From an uncultured Acidimicrobiales bacterium (lineage in GTDB: Bacteria > Actinomycetota > Acidimicrobiia > Acidimicrobiales > Hopanoidiivorantaceae), in the NCBI GenBank assembly GCA_958295755.1, contig OY282367.1, positions 454,294 through 518,293 on the forward strand: 64,000 bases of DNA, in the 5' to 3' direction. The notes beneath the pieces are model-generated. The model did not search any database and was not told where the DNA came from. It saw nothing but the letters and a program-made list of their open reading frames with translations. Shown here piece by piece: positions 62,854-64,000 of the stretch (position 1 is its first letter; every line of letters begins with the position of its first letter). A program made the translations under genes and the position numbers.

Positions 62854-64000
62854 AACAATCTGATACCCACTCGCCCGACACGCAAGCTATTGAACGGAAG
62901 TGGCAAAAACGATGGCGTGAGCAGGGCTACTACGAGATAGACAATGACGATGCCCGCCCGTCTTACTATGTGCTCTCTATGTATCCCTATCCAAGCGGAC
63001 GAGCGCATATGGGGCATGTGCGCAACTACACCATCGGCGACTTGCTGGTGCGTTACCGCACGATGCGCGGCGACGGAGTGCTTTCGCCAATCGGGTTTGA
63101 CAGTTTTGGTCTGCCTGCTGAGAACGCTGCGATAGTCACGGGTGAACATCCTCGTCCGTTTACTGATGCTCGCATTGAGGAGCTGTCGAAATCGTTAGAG
63201 CGGATTGGGGCGGTGTATGATAATCGCCGCCGTCTCAAAAGCCACGACCCGTCTTATATGCGTTGGACGCAGTGGCTGTTTCTGAAGTTTTACGAGGCGG
63301 GGTTGGCGTATCGGGGTGAGGCACCTGTGAATTTTTGCCCGGGGTGCCAGACGGTGCTGGCGAACGAACAAGTGCTAGCCGACGGCACCTGTGAGCGTTC
63401 GGGAGATTTGGTTGAGAAGCGCACCTTGACGCAATGGTTTCTGAAAATCACCGACTATGTGCAAGAGTTGTTAGACGACCTTGAGCCGCTGGTATGGCCA
63501 GAGCGAGTGAAGGCAATGCAGCGTAACTGGATCGGGCCTTCCGAAGGTGTGGAGTTCACACTGGAAGTAGCTGATGCACCAGCAAGTGAGGGAGTGAGAG
63601 TATTCACCACTCGTCCTGACACCTCTTTTGGGATGACTTTCGTTGTGATGTCGCCCGAACATCCCCGTGTGATGGAATTCACGAGTGATGCTCAGCAAGC
63701 AGAAGTGAAAGCTTTTGTGGCTGAGGTTGCCCTGCGTAGTGAAATCGAGCGGATGTCAGCAGAGGGGTCTGCTGAGCGGCGAGGCGTGGCAACAGGGGCT
63801 TGGTTGCGTAACCCCTTCAACGGGCGACCCGTGCCGCTTTATCTGGCCGACTATGTGCTGATGAGTTATGGCACGGGCGTGGTGATGGCTGTGCCTGGCG
63901 AAGACCAACGCGATTGGGAGTTCGCCGAAGCTCATGGTTGCGACATCATCCGCACCGTGCGCCCACCCGACGACTGGGAAGGTCAAGCGTGGATGGGCGA
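62790..64000 (+). CDS. leuS: Leucyl-tRNA synthetase, 3'-truncated by window edge
   Basis: The frame from 62790 is open to the end of the window. The class I HIGH-type motif is PYPSGRAHMGHVRNY, followed by GFDSFGLPAENAA and the editing (CP1) domain with FTTRPDTSFGMTFVV and the Thr/Ser-rich segment DYVLMSYGTGVVMAVPGEDQRDW. The KMSKS region lies outside the window. Five in-frame ATGs (62790, 62805, 62820, 62835, 62850) lie in a 15-base tandem repeat coding M-(A/T)-Q-K-(S/L), so the true start is unclear and none has a strong ribosome site. The enzyme charges tRNA-Leu. Confidence 0.95.
   Translation, partial: MRQQFMTQKSMAQKLMAQKSMEQSDTHSPDTQAIERKWQKRWREQGYYEIDNDDARPSYYVLSMYPYPSGRAHMGHVRNYTIGDLLVRYRTMRGDGVLSPIGFDSFGLPAENAAIVTGEHPRPFTDARIEELSKSLERIGAVYDNRRRLKSHDPSYMRWTQWLFLKFYEAGLAYRGEAPVNFCPGCQTVLANEQVLADGTCERSGDLVEKRTLTQWFLKITDYVQELLDDLEPLVWPERVKAMQRNWIGPSEGVEFTLEVADAPASEGVRVFTTRPDTSFGMTFVVMSPEHPRVMEFTSDAQQAEVKAFVAEVALRSEIERMSAEGSAERRGVATGAWLRNPFNGRPVPLYLADYVLMSYGTGVVMAVPGEDQRDWEFAEAHGCDIIRTVRPPDDWEGQAWMG

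Noticed and set aside
62781..63149. 122-residue minus-strand frame over the leuS start
   Set aside because: It is the reverse of the repeats and HIGH-motif region of leuS, with a repetitive, implausible C-terminus.

Overview
The window looks like a chromosomal segment of an actinobacterium, most plausibly an Acidimicrobiia-like member of the Actinomycetota. The grounds are a class II DAHP synthase, a WXG100/ESX-type protein, a GAAC-N4-GTTC LexA box before recA, a siroheme sulfite reductase overlapping a [4Fe-4S]-type cysH, paired acyl-CoA dehydrogenases beside a P450, and many GTG and TTG starts. This placement is inference, because no rRNA gene is present. Base composition is roughly balanced, but several defence genes (about 5.2-7.4, 10.4-12.3, 16.3-18.2 and 29.3-33.8 kb) are visibly more AT-rich and look imported.

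Region 1 (1-1610) is the end of a GLUG-repeat surface protein. Region 2 (1798-37655) is dominated by genome defence, with a few ordinary genes between. It opens with a DISARM-related operon: SNF2 helicase-DUF3883, membrane-anchored HerA-like ATPase, DUF1156 DNA methyltransferase, and DUF499 ATPase, with an ATPase/DUF4276 pair nested inside. The methyltransferase is frameshifted at an 11-base G run. Next come an ATPase-PIN pair between two near-duplicate YaaA/DUF6884-like genes, a HEPN-like gene, an XRE-ImmA/IrrE-PIN pair, tandem duplicated metalloprotease lipoproteins, a DUF4268 nuclease-like gene, a peptide-type binding lipoprotein, a hexapeptide-repeat protein, two Mrr-type nucleases, and a GmrSD-like protein fused to a Schlafen AlbA_2 domain. 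After msrB, an SOS-boxed recA is followed within 5 nt by an adenine methylase and a probable restriction enzyme, where recX would often be expected.

Region 3 (37740-52346) is metabolic and housekeeping: tRNA-Gly, an epimerase, ribA plus an MFS exporter, a WXG100-like protein, a cluster suggesting sterol or other hydrophobic-substrate catabolism (SDR, P450, DUF1214 protein, phosphatase-like protein, two acyl-CoA dehydrogenases), tRNA-Val, murF, and the cysH-sulfite reductase pair.

Region 4 (52449-64000) holds a three-gene surface or pilus-like operon (a TadE-like protein and two prepilin-like fibronectin III proteins, one ending at a suspicious in-frame TAG), an SDR lacking the catalytic Tyr/Lys, class II DAHP synthase, a sigma-70 factor, nadD-rsfS, tRNA-Ala and the start of leuS.

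A pattern across the window is perfect or near-perfect tandem duplication of 12-18 bp, both between genes and inside them (leuS start, a fibronectin gene, the hexapeptide protein). No transposase, integrase, rRNA gene or CRISPR array was seen.
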